Made by a program: the position numbers and the translations under genes
Notes under the pieces: generated by a model
What the model saw: the letters and a program-made list of their open reading frames with translations, nothing else
What the model was told of the DNA's origin: nothing
Database searches by the model: none
Shown: positions 1-4,666 of the stretch, piece by piece
Position numbering within the stretch: position 1 is the first letter of the stretch
Layout: each line of letters starts with the position of its first letter
Assembly (NCBI GenBank): GCA_022013205.1
Contig: JAKLQT010000246.1
Coordinates: 1-19,059 of the forward strand
Origin: Candidatus Omnitrophota bacterium
GTDB lineage: Bacteria > Omnitrophota > Gorgyraeia > B26-G9
Length of the DNA stretch: 19,059 nucleotides
Reading direction: 5' to 3'

Positions 1-87
1 CACAGATTACGATCCGCAGATTACGCAGATTACGCAGATTAAAAAAAGATGAAAGAACTTATAATATCCACAGATTACGCGGATTAA
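1..87 (+). repeat. Dispersed composite repeat, copy 1 (partial, runs off window start)
   Basis: This stretch is built from tandem 9-bp units close to CGCAGATTA, followed by a spacer that reads AAAGATGAAAGAACTT and then another CACAGATTACGCGGATT block. The same modules recur at 1011-1194 in this orientation, and as reverse complements at 2021-2146 and 2752-2885. No credible gene lies within it. A small perfect hairpin (CCTGA / TCAGG, 119-133) sits further downstream, and the rest of 88-234 shows nothing else I can name. Confidence 0.85.
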
Positions 88-234
88 AGTATCGTTGGCA
101 GTATCTGTGTAATCATAACCTGAATACATCAGGGGCAAAGTTTATAATAACTCTATTGGGTATGTGATGGCGATGTTGTGGCCAAAAAAGTAAGAAAATA
201 AATTTTAAAAAAATAAATGAAATTCAATTAATAA

Positions 235-243
235 TGGTATAAT
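235..243 (+). promoter_or_regulatory. Extended -10 promoter giving a likely leaderless transcript
   Basis: TGGTATAAT at 235-243 is a consensus extended -10 element (TGn then TATAAT). The usual distance of about 7 bases to the transcription start places +1 at or next to the A of the ATG at 250. No Shine-Dalgarno sequence lies between the -10 and that ATG. No good -35 is visible, which fits an extended -10 promoter. Confidence 0.6.
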
Positions 244-249
244 ACTTTT

Positions 250-492
250 ATGGATAAATATAAATTTACTCATTATTTCGAAAATGAAGTTTTACGGAAA
301 CGCCCTTATCTCACAAAAGAAATCTGTGTTAAAATTATTAAAAATTATATAAAAAGCGAAAAACAAGAGAATAATCGTTTTCGTTTTTGGGGAAAATGTA
401 ACGATTTAGAAGGTAAAATATTGCGTGTCGTAACATTGGGAGATAAAACTACAATTCACAACGCATTTTTAGATAGGAGGTTTAAACCATGA
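250..492 (+). CDS. Small protein of unknown family, partner of a DUF2283 protein (possible toxin-like)
   Basis: This encodes an 80-aa basic protein. It has an N-terminal HYFENEV segment, a central RFRFWGKC block and a C-terminal LRVVTL ... TIHNAFLDRRFK ending. I recall such endings from small DUF4258/BrnT-like proteins encoded just before DUF2283 genes, but I cannot assign the family firmly. Its stop overlaps the next start by the four bases ATGA (489-492), so the two are translationally coupled, as in toxin-antitoxin modules. There is no Shine-Dalgarno before ATG 250, and the -10 element sits only 6 bases upstream, so the mRNA is probably leaderless. No signal peptide or membrane segment is seen. 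Toxin activity is inferred from arrangement only; no catalytic residues were recognised. Confidence 0.7.
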   Translation: MDKYKFTHYFENEVLRKRPYLTKEICVKIIKNYIKSEKQENNRFRFWGKCNDLEGKILRVVTLGDKTTIHNAFLDRRFKP

Positions 493-704
493 CTTTAAAT
501 TATTATTCTGATACCGATTCATTGTATATTGATCTTTCTTCAAAAGACAGCTCTGAAACACGTGAAATATCACCCGGCATTAATCTTGATTATGATGAAA
601 AAGGTGAATTAGTGGGTATCGACATCGATAATGCCAGCAAGAAACTTGACCTTAAGGATTTAACTCTTAATCACATACCTACCAGAGTACATATTCTTGC
701 GTAA
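489..704 (+). CDS. DUF2283 family protein (possible antitoxin-like partner)
   Basis: This 71-aa acidic protein carries the DUF2283 pattern: an opening YYSDTDSLYIDLS strand pair, then ETREISPGINLDYDEKGELVGIDI and a following short NASKKLDL segment. The family is small and functionally uncharacterised. It is often found paired with another short gene, and an antitoxin role has been suggested from context. The start is supported by AGGAGG at 475-480, eight bases upstream of ATG 489, inside the end of the preceding gene. Its low pI partner character contrasts with the basic 80-aa protein upstream, consistent with a complex, but that is inference. The length is normal for the family and the gene appears intact. 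Confidence 0.82.
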   Translation: MTLNYYSDTDSLYIDLSSKDSSETREISPGINLDYDEKGELVGIDIDNASKKLDLKDLTLNHIPTRVHILA

Positions 705-721
705 CGTAGAAAACGTTGAAT

Positions 722-747
722 GCGAGCGAGGAACGAGCCTCGCTTGC
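722..747. repeat. GC-rich hairpin
   Basis: Arms 722-731 (GCGAGCGAGG) and 738-747 (CCTCGCTTGC) pair over 10 positions with one G-T wobble around a 6-base loop. The hairpin lies 18 bases after the DUF2283 stop and may end that transcript, but there is no T-run, so a terminator call is weak. The in-frame extension of the downstream antitoxin fragment back to 716 runs straight through this hairpin and is not coding in my view. Confidence 0.5.
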
Positions 748-832
748 AACGCTGGTTGAACAAGCCTGCTTAGCCCCTGGATATTTCACTAAAGATAATG
801 TTTTTGTTTCATACATCAAAAGGTATCTGGTT

Positions 833-1000
833 ATGGATAAACATATTTCTGTTGCCGATCTGCTTGAATTGAGCGTTTCCGAAAGAATCCAATTCGCGGA
901 GGATATTTGGGATAGTATCGCGGCAGTGTCTGAGGCTGTCCATATTATCGAATGTCTCTCAGGCTTCGCTTGTCAACAAAAGAATGCGGGAAAGAGATGA
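833..1000 (+). pseudogene. Truncated antitoxin (addiction-module component family), copy 1
   Basis: The peptide from ATG 833 starts MDKHISVADLLELSVSERIQ and continues through FAEDIWDSIAAVSEAVHI. This is the N-terminal two-thirds of the small addiction-module antitoxin family (TIGR02574 / PF09720 type), which neutralises RelE/ParE toxins. The DNA from 833 to about 948 is nearly identical to 2382-2497 (three differences counted by eye). After residue 38 it departs into unrelated sequence (IECLSGFACQQ...) and stops, so the toxin-binding C-terminus is gone. The similarity to copy 2 begins exactly at the start codon: upstream promoter and Shine-Dalgarno are different, and only a weak AGG precedes this ATG. 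No toxin gene follows; a dispersed repeat begins at 1011. It is most likely a dead duplicate. Confidence 0.75.
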
Positions 1001-1010
1001 ACGATGGGTA

Positions 1011-1194
1011 CACATATTACGATCCACAGATTACGCAGATTTTCGCAGATTAAAAAAGACTAAAAACTAAAGAACTTAATTTCGCGGATTGAAAAAAGAT
1101 GAAAGAACTTATAGCAGCCGCAGATTACGATCCGCAGATTACGCAGATTACGCGGATTTTCGCAGATTCAAAAAAGACTAAAAACTAAAGAACC
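1011..1194 (+). repeat. Dispersed composite repeat, copy 2 (double length)
   Basis: This copy holds two consecutive versions of the repeat. The first (1011-1110) reads as CAGATTACG-type blocks, then AAAAAAGACTAAAAACTAAAGAAC, then TTTCGCGGATT and AAAGATGAAAGAACTT. The second (about 1111-1194) repeats the CAGATTACGC blocks and the GACTAAAAACTAAAGAACC block. It matches the reverse complements of 2021-2146 and 2752-2885. Base content is AT-rich with an obvious 9-11 base periodicity. Nothing here looks coding. Between 1195 and 1378 there is only AT-rich sequence with one hairpin before the pilin promoter. Confidence 0.85.
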
Positions 1195-1234
1195 TTGTTT
1201 TAAGGCTATTATGTGGAAATGGTTGGAAATAATT

Positions 1235-1263
1235 TTCAGGAAAAAAGAAAAAAATTTCCTGAA
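1235..1263. promoter_or_regulatory. Perfect inverted repeat upstream of the pilin promoter
   Basis: TTCAGGAAA (1235-1243) and TTTCCTGAA (1255-1263) form a perfect 9-bp inverted repeat with an 11-base A/G-rich spacer. It sits about 115-145 bases upstream of the -24 element at 1379, the distance at which sigma-54 activators usually bind. It could be an enhancer site for a PilR/NtrC-type activator or simply a hairpin. No T-run follows on the plus strand, so I do not call it a terminator. Confidence 0.35.
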
Positions 1264-1378
1264 TTGGAATCAGTGAGATTTTTATCCACAAATACACCCC
1301 TCTAACGCCATTACCATAACGCCTTCATTCCCATAGCATTACGATCAATTTAAATTAAAAATAAATTTAAAAAATATT

Positions 1379-1394
1379 TGGCACGCCTCTTGCT
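1379..1394 (+). promoter_or_regulatory. Sigma-54 (RpoN) -24/-12 promoter of the pilin gene
   Basis: TGGCACG-CCTC-TTGCT at 1379-1394 matches the sigma-54 consensus TGGCACG-N4-TTGCW at every defined position, and exactly ten bases separate the GG (1380-1381) from the GC (1392-1393). Transcription would start near 1404-1406, leaving a leader of about 50 nt before the pilin ATG at 1457. PilA genes of Pseudomonas, Myxococcus and Geobacter are known to use sigma-54 with the PilS/PilR two-component system; that system is not in this window. Confidence 0.9.
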
Positions 1395-1456
1395 TCATCT
1401 ATGGTGCAATGTAACTATTTGTTAATGATTTAAAAAATGAGAAGGAGGTGTTTAGT

Positions 1457-1924
1457 ATGAATCGTAAAGGTTTTACTTTAGTTGAAATTATGATTGTTGT
1501 AGCGATTATCGCGTTGCTTGCGGCTATTGCTATCCCGAACCTTTTGCGTGCCAGACTTAACGCGAATGAGGCTGCGGCACAGTCTACCTTAAAGACTGTA
1601 GCTACAGCTGCTGAAAGTTTTAGAGCAGCACAAACTATCCCTTTATATCCGGTAAATGCGGCTGCTATGACTGGTGTAACTCCGGCATATTGTGATGCGG
1701 GTATTTTTGCTGCTGGCGGCAGACAGGGGTATATATTCACTTATGTACAATTGGGAGCAGTTCTTGGACAGCAGTATGTTGCTTCCGCGGAACCTGTAAC
1801 CGATAATGTTACCGGTGCCAGGGTATTTTCAATAAACGAAACCGGTGTTTTAAGGGCAGATGTAGTGGGAACGGCTGCTCCGGCTACGACAGCTGCGTAT
1901 GAACTTTTTGACGTGGTTCAGTAA
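1457..1924 (+). CDS. pilA: Type IV pilin (PilA/GspG-like prepilin)
   Basis: The gene encodes a 155-aa prepilin. It has a five-residue basic leader MNRKG, then the class III signal FTLVEIMIVVAIIALLAAIA. Prepilin peptidase would cut after Gly5, leaving an N-methylated Phe; the conserved Glu5 of the mature protein is present. The hydrophobic helix (about residues 6-28) is followed by an Ala-rich amphipathic helix (NEAAAQSTLKTVATAAESF) and a variable globular C-terminus with one Cys. ATG 1457 is chosen because AAGGAGG (1442-1448) lies eight bases upstream; the alternative GTG at 1448 overlaps that site. It is transcribed alone from a sigma-54 promoter and ends at a terminator. The major pilin of the pilus assembled by the pil operon at 4667-8964 is the simplest reading; a pseudopilin cannot be excluded. 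Unlike its cassette neighbours it looks fully intact. Confidence 0.88.
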   Translation: MNRKGFTLVEIMIVVAIIALLAAIAIPNLLRARLNANEAAAQSTLKTVATAAESFRAAQTIPLYPVNAAAMTGVTPAYCDAGIFAAGGRQGYIFTYVQLGAVLGQQYVASAEPVTDNVTGARVFSINETGVLRADVVGTAAPATTAAYELFDVVQ

Positions 1925-1951
1925 TCAACAGCAGTATAATTTCTTAGAATT

Positions 1952-1989
1952 AAAAAGGAAGCGGTTAGAAATGGCCGCTTCCTTTTTTT
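1952..1989 (+). terminator. Rho-independent terminator after the pilin gene
   Basis: AAAAAGGAAGCGG (1952-1964) pairs perfectly with CCGCTTCCTTTTT (1975-1987) around a 10-base loop, and the T-run extends to 1989. It lies 27 bases after the pilin stop. The A/T-rich stem base makes it potentially active on both strands. Confidence 0.9.
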
Positions 1990-2020
1990 AGGCGCGAACA
2001 GCACATAATCATATTAAATG

Positions 2021-2146
2021 AGGTTCTTTCATCTTTTTTCTAATCCGCGAAATCAGGTTCTTTAGTTTTTAGTCTTTTTTTAATCTGCGAAAATCCGCGT
2101 AATCTGTGGATCGTAATCTGTGGATGGATTCGCTGTAATCAGGTTC
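2021..2146 (-). repeat. Dispersed composite repeat, copy 3 (inverted)
   Basis: This is the reverse complement of the module order seen at 1011-1110: GGTTCTTTCATC, then AATCCGCGAAATCAGGTTCTTTAG, then TTTAATCTGCGAAAATCCGCG, two AATCTGTGGAT blocks and a terminal GATTCGCTGTAATCAGGTTC. It matches 2752-2876 almost base for base (a few substitutions by eye). Together with copy 2 it forms a large inverted pair that brackets the pilin transcription unit. Confidence 0.87.
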
Positions 2147-2162
2147 ATGGTATTATTAAAAT

Positions 2163-2187
2163 ACGGACGGCCGCAAGGGCCGCCCGT
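2163..2187. repeat. GC-rich hairpin
   Basis: Arms 2163-2172 and 2178-2187 pair at nine of ten positions around a GCAAG loop. It stands out in AT-rich DNA right after repeat copy 3. No T-run follows, so its role (mobile palindromic element, transcript end) is unknown. Confidence 0.55.
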
Positions 2188-2246
2188 TAACAAATACGTG
2201 TTTAAAACCGGAACAATCATCCAATCAAAATAATGTATCCGATAAC

Positions 2247-2275
2247 GGACAGACACAGAGGCCTGTCCCTACAGG
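2247..2275. repeat. Overlapping hairpins with shared arm
   Basis: GGACAG (2247-2252) can pair with CTGTCC (2263-2268), and the overlapping CCTGT (2262-2266) can instead pair with ACAGG (2271-2275). The two folds are mutually exclusive. The element GGACAG...AGGCCTGTCCCTACAGG resembles short palindromic sequences I have seen scattered in other uncultivated-lineage genomes; this is recollection, not a search. Confidence 0.4.
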
Positions 2276-2276
2276 T

Positions 2277-2301
2277 AATTTCCAGTAATTTCCAGTAATT
2301 T
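2277..2301. repeat. Short tandem repeat, 10-bp unit
   Basis: AATTTCCAGT occurs at 2277-2286 and 2287-2296, followed by a partial AATTT to 2301. It is too short to infer a role. Confidence 0.6.
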
Positions 2302-2313
2302 ATTATTTTACCG

Positions 2314-2343
2314 TTGCGAACCAAATAGTTTAAAGTGTATACT
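2314..2343 (+). promoter_or_regulatory. Putative sigma-70 promoter of antitoxin copy 2
   Basis: TTGCGA (2314-2319) and TATACT (2338-2343) are separated by 18 bases, 38 bases before the start codon at 2382. The GTATAC core around the -10 is palindromic, a place where antitoxins of this type often bind to repress their own operon; that is inference. Confidence 0.5.
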
Positions 2344-2381
2344 ATAAAGAGAAAGCAAGAGCTTCTAAGGAGGTAATTTTA

Positions 2382-2588
2382 ATGGATAAACATATTTCTG
2401 TTGCCGATCTGCTTGAATTGAGCGTTTCCGAAAGAATACAATTCGCGGAGGATATCTGGGATAGTATCGCGACAGTGTCTGAGGCTGTCCATATTACAGA
2501 AAAACAAAAGGAAGAACTTAACCGCAGATTAGAAGCATATCATCGTAATCCAAATTCAGGTTCTCCATGGAATTTTTTACATAGCTGA
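2382..2588 (+). CDS. Antitoxin of the addiction-module component family, copy 2, with altered C-terminus
   Basis: A 68-aa product opens with the same MDKHISVADLLELSVSERIQ as copy 1, continues through AEDIWDSIATVSEAVHITEKQKEELNRRLEAYHRNPNSGSPW, and then ends NFLHS. The family (TIGR02574 / PF09720) normally continues after GSPW with a short segment such as EEV..R; here it runs out of frame into the tail of a RelE-type toxin. So only the last few antitoxin residues are lost, but the partner toxin has lost most of its body. The start is well supported by AAGGAGG at 2367-2373, eight bases before ATG. A promoter lies at 2314-2343. The protein may still fold and bind DNA, but it has no complete toxin to neutralise here. 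Confidence 0.75.
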   Translation: MDKHISVADLLELSVSERIQFAEDIWDSIATVSEAVHITEKQKEELNRRLEAYHRNPNSGSPWNFLHS

Positions 2589-2661
2589 AGTTGATAAAAT
2601 AATTGTACTTGCTGTATTGCACGTTAAACGTAATCCCAAACATTGGAAAAAAAGACAATAA
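2575..2661 (+). pseudogene. C-terminal remnant of a RelE/ParE-type toxin
   Basis: In the frame one base ahead of the antitoxin, 28 codons read FYIAEVDKIIVLAVLHVKRN followed by PKHWKKRQ and a stop. This closing pattern, a YxI strand, then hydrophobic VLAVLHxxRxPxxW, is the typical last quarter of plasmid-stabilisation RelE/ParE toxins encoded after this antitoxin family. No start codon or N-terminal part (about 65-70 residues) exists between it and the antitoxin. The junction falls at about 2571-2577, so one deletion removed the antitoxin end and most of the toxin. The toxin cannot be active. Confidence 0.8.
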
Positions 2662-2664
2662 ATC

Positions 2665-2691
2665 CCGTTAGAGAACTCTGTCCTCTAACGG
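2665..2691 (+). repeat. Perfect 9-bp hairpin after the toxin remnant
   Basis: CCGTTAGAG (2665-2673) and CTCTAACGG (2683-2691) pair perfectly around a 9-base loop, four bases after the toxin remnant's stop. There is no T-run. It may be part of a double transcript end with the next hairpin. Confidence 0.65.
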
Positions 2692-2696
2692 TCTGC

Positions 2697-2730
2697 GCTG
2701 ACAGTGGTATTAAACCACTGTCAGCTTTAT
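2697..2730 (+). terminator. Strong hairpin, probable terminator of the toxin-antitoxin remnant
   Basis: GCTGACAGTGGT (2697-2708) pairs perfectly over 12 bp with ACCACTGTCAGC (2714-2725) around ATTAA, followed by TTTAT. The stem is strong but the T-run is short, so termination may be partial. Confidence 0.6.
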
Positions 2731-2751
2731 AAGGTAATTGCCGCTTAAATA

Positions 2752-2885
2752 AGGTTCTTTCATCTTTTTCCAATCCGCGAAATTAGGTTCTTTAGCTTTT
2801 AATCTTTTTTTAATCTGCGAAAATCTGCGTAATCTGTGGATCGTAATCTGTGGATGGATTCGCTGTAATCAGGTTCTTTTACCAC
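2752..2885 (-). repeat. Dispersed composite repeat, copy 4 (inverted)
   Basis: It has the same order of modules and orientation as copy 3, with a few substitutions, ending in CAGGTTCTTTTACCAC (2870-2885). That 16-base end recurs exactly at 9201-9216 upstream of nusA. Copies 3 and 4 flank the antitoxin/toxin remnant as direct repeats. Confidence 0.87.
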
Positions 2886-2916
2886 CGCGAAATCAAAATA
2901 ATGCATCAAATAATGA

Positions 2917-2946
2917 TTGAAAACAGGATAACTTATATGTTATAAT
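2917..2946 (+). promoter_or_regulatory. Putative sigma-70 promoter of the HicA remnant
   Basis: TTGAAA (2917-2922) and TATAAT (2941-2946) are 18 bases apart. A strong GGAGG (2954-2958) follows but has no start codon at the right distance, which fits deletion of an upstream gene, possibly hicB. Confidence 0.6.
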
Positions 2947-2991
2947 TTTAATTGGAGGAATAATAAAATACATAAAAGAATTATTTAGGAG

Positions 2992-3090
2992 ATGAGTAAA
3001 ATTCCAGGCGTAAATTATCCTCAGCTTATCAATGCCCTGCGGCGAGATGGATGGCTAGTAATTCGTCAAAGCATAATTTTGTTGACATGA
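2992..3090 (+). pseudogene. N-terminal remnant of a HicA-type mRNA interferase toxin
   Basis: ATG 2992 opens a 32-codon frame: MSKIPGVNYPQLINALRRDG then WLVIRQ. This is the characteristic start of HicA/YcfA-like toxins (SKIPG..Y..LI.AL...G....RQ), where the next residues are normally GSH, containing the catalytic His. Here the frame turns into SIILLT and stops, so the catalytic His and the rest of the dsRBD-like fold are missing. AGGAG directly abuts the ATG. A promoter and Shine-Dalgarno lie upstream with no intact partner gene. The lost 3' end is replaced by the promoter of the next operon, whose -35 overlaps the last codons. Confidence 0.75.
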
Positions 3091-3111
3091 TAATATGGAA
3101 AATGTTAATAT
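3082..3111 (+). promoter_or_regulatory. Putative sigma-70 promoter of the cyclase-pilus operon
   Basis: A consensus TTGACA at 3082-3087 is followed after 18 bases by TAATAT (3106-3111, four of six matches). Transcription would begin near 3118, about 50 nt before the ATG at 3168. It is the only convincing promoter upstream of the genes from 3168 to 8964. Confidence 0.55.
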
Positions 3112-3167
3112 AAAATAACAGTTTAAGTTTCTAAAATTATTAGCCTTAAGGAAAAGGAGTTTAGAAA

Positions 3168-3374
3168 ATGACATGGAAGTGTTTTTCTAATCACGCTAGC
3201 GAATATTCAAATTTGTGCTACACAGGCGGTTGTCTTCAAAAATCTACCTATCATCAACATTCTGATATTTATTTAACTACCTTTAGAAATAAGATTCATT
3301 ATGCTAAGCGAAAAAGAAAGAACGCTGATATCATTGTTTTTTGGGGAGGATGCGGCAGAGGTAAAATGGCATAA
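3168..3374 (+). CDS. Small protein of unknown function preceding the diguanylate cyclase
   Basis: This is a 68-codon ORF, MTWKCFSNHASEYSNL..., that I do not recognise. It contains four Cys (residues 4, 17, 22, 62), a CYTGGC motif, a basic KRKRK patch near the middle-end and a closing WGGCGRGKMA. There is no signal peptide or membrane helix. AAGGAG (3154-3159) is eight bases upstream of the ATG, and a promoter lies at 3082-3111, so translation is plausible. Its TAA stop (3372-3374) is followed after one codon by the ATG of the cyclase in the same reading frame. That cyclase start has no close Shine-Dalgarno, so translating this ORF could deliver ribosomes to it. It may be a real leader peptide or protein, or the broken 5' part of a longer cyclase gene. 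Confidence 0.45.
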   Translation: MTWKCFSNHASEYSNLCYTGGCLQKSTYHQHSDIYLTTFRNKIHYAKRKRKNADIIVFWGGCGRGKMA

Positions 3375-3377
3375 AAT

Positions 3378-4652
3378 ATGAATAAGTTACTCATAATACT
3401 GCCTATTATTGGAATTGTTTTTTTAATAATTTTTTGGGTTATAGACCCATTGACAGGCCCTGGTTTATCTGTGATTACGATTCCTTTTATGGCGCTTACA
3501 CTGGTCGCGATCATGGAAAGGAAAAAAGGGGAAAAGGAATTAGCTGAGAAATTAAAAATTTTTCAAGCGGAAAAAGATGAGATCATAAAGGATGTCCAGC
3601 GAAAAGAAAAAATACATGAAGAGCAGTACCAGGCATTGCGGAGCTTCAGCCGGGATCTTGCCGCGTCACTGAACAAAGAACAGCTGATGAGGGTTATAGT
3701 AAGCACTTTTTCTAAGCTTACGCATTCGCCTTCCGGAGACAGTCAGTGTTTTTTGTTAAGCCATGATGACTTAGCTCATGTGTTTAAATACGAAGCCGGG
3801 GATAATTTTGATTCTACTACATTAAAAGCATCAAGTTTTAGCGCTGAAGACGATCTTTTAAAGACAATAATAAAAAGTAAAAAGATACGTACTTTTTTAA
3901 GTGATATTTTCGGCGGTGATTCGAATATTGGGTATTTTTTAAAAGAAGAACGAATCACCTGTTTTTCTCAGCTTGGATCCCTGGCATTGATTCCTTTAAT
4001 ATTGGAAAATGAGGTGTGGGGGATAGTGGTTATTTTTTGCCATGAAAGCGCGGCAGCCCGGATTAATAACGAGCAGTCGTTTTATCTGCTGCTTGTTGCC
4101 CAGGCCTCAATTGCTTTGGGAAGCGCTATACACCGCGGCTTGGCCTCGATTGACAGATTGACACAGCTTTATAACAGGACATTTCTGCAAAAGCGTATGA
4201 ATGAAGAAACCGAGTTTTGCAACCGCCAGCTGCTGCCCCTGAGTGTACTTATGATTGATATTGACCATTTCAAAGAAATCAATGATACTTACGGCCACCA
4301 GGAGGGTGATATGGTCTTAAAAAAAATCGCCCGGATAATCAGCAATTGCGTGCGCTTAACCGATCTTTGCGCCAGATACGGCGGAGAGGAGTTTGTGGTT
4401 GTTTTACCGGGTATCGCGGAAAATTCGGATGATAAGTTCTCAATCGCGGAGCGGCTGAGAGTAACGGTTGAAAATACTGACTTTATTATTCTGGGTGAAA
4501 AGCGCCTGAAGGTTACGATCAGCGCCGGGGTTACTATACGCAAATACCCTGAAGATAAAGAAACAGGTATGGAAGAGCTTATAATCCGCGCGGACAGATT
4601 GCTGTACAAAGCTAAAAATGACGGAAGGAATTGCGTGCGGTATGACGCGTAG
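3378..4652 (+). CDS. Membrane-anchored GAF-GGDEF diguanylate cyclase
   Basis: The product is 424 aa. Two hydrophobic segments (about residues 4-24 and 30-46) anchor it in the inner membrane, then a short coiled coil (about 48-85, rich in Lys and Glu) leads to a GAF-like sensor region (about 90-250) and a C-terminal GGDEF domain (about 255-424). The GGDEF domain has DRLTQLYNR, DIDHFKEINDTYGH and an intact GGEEF active site (335-339), so it should make cyclic di-GMP from two GTP. The RLTD tetrad five residues before GGEEF is a canonical RxxD inhibitory site, implying product feedback. Only a poor AGAGG lies 16 bases upstream of this ATG, suggesting coupling with the small ORF before it. It heads the pilus operon, 14 bases before pilMN, so local control of pilus activity by c-di-GMP is likely but inferred. 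Confidence 0.92.
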   Translation: MNKLLIILPIIGIVFLIIFWVIDPLTGPGLSVITIPFMALTLVAIMERKKGEKELAEKLKIFQAEKDEIIKDVQRKEKIHEEQYQALRSFSRDLAASLNKEQLMRVIVSTFSKLTHSPSGDSQCFLLSHDDLAHVFKYEAGDNFDSTTLKASSFSAEDDLLKTIIKSKKIRTFLSDIFGGDSNIGYFLKEERITCFSQLGSLALIPLILENEVWGIVVIFCHESAAARINNEQSFYLLLVAQASIALGSAIHRGLASIDRLTQLYNRTFLQKRMNEETEFCNRQLLPLSVLMIDIDHFKEINDTYGHQEGDMVLKKIARIISNCVRLTDLCARYGGEEFVVVLPGIAENSDDKFSIAERLRVTVENTDFIILGEKRLKVTISAGVTIRKYPEDKETGMEELIIRADRLLYKAKNDGRNCVRYDA

Positions 4653-4666
4653 TAAATAGGTGAAAA

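Noticed and set aside
716..832. In-frame upstream extension of the antitoxin fragment to 716
   Set aside because: It passes through a strong hairpin, has no Shine-Dalgarno, and the paralogue at 2382 starts at the internal Met.
1..1194. Arrays of CAGATTACG-like units resembling a CRISPR array
   Set aside because: Units are 9-11 bases, adjacent with no constant-length unique spacers, and recur as inverted copies elsewhere; no cas genes are present.
1399..1740. Minus-strand open frame opposite the pilin gene
   Set aside because: The plus strand carries a complete prepilin with promoter, Shine-Dalgarno and terminator; the antisense frame is an artefact of Ala-rich codons.
3118..3377. Cyclic di-GMP riboswitch in the leader of the cyclase operon
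   Set aside because: I looked for the GEMM core (GGGCAAACC-type block, GAAA tetraloop, GGGACGCAAAGCC) and found none in the leader or the small ORF.
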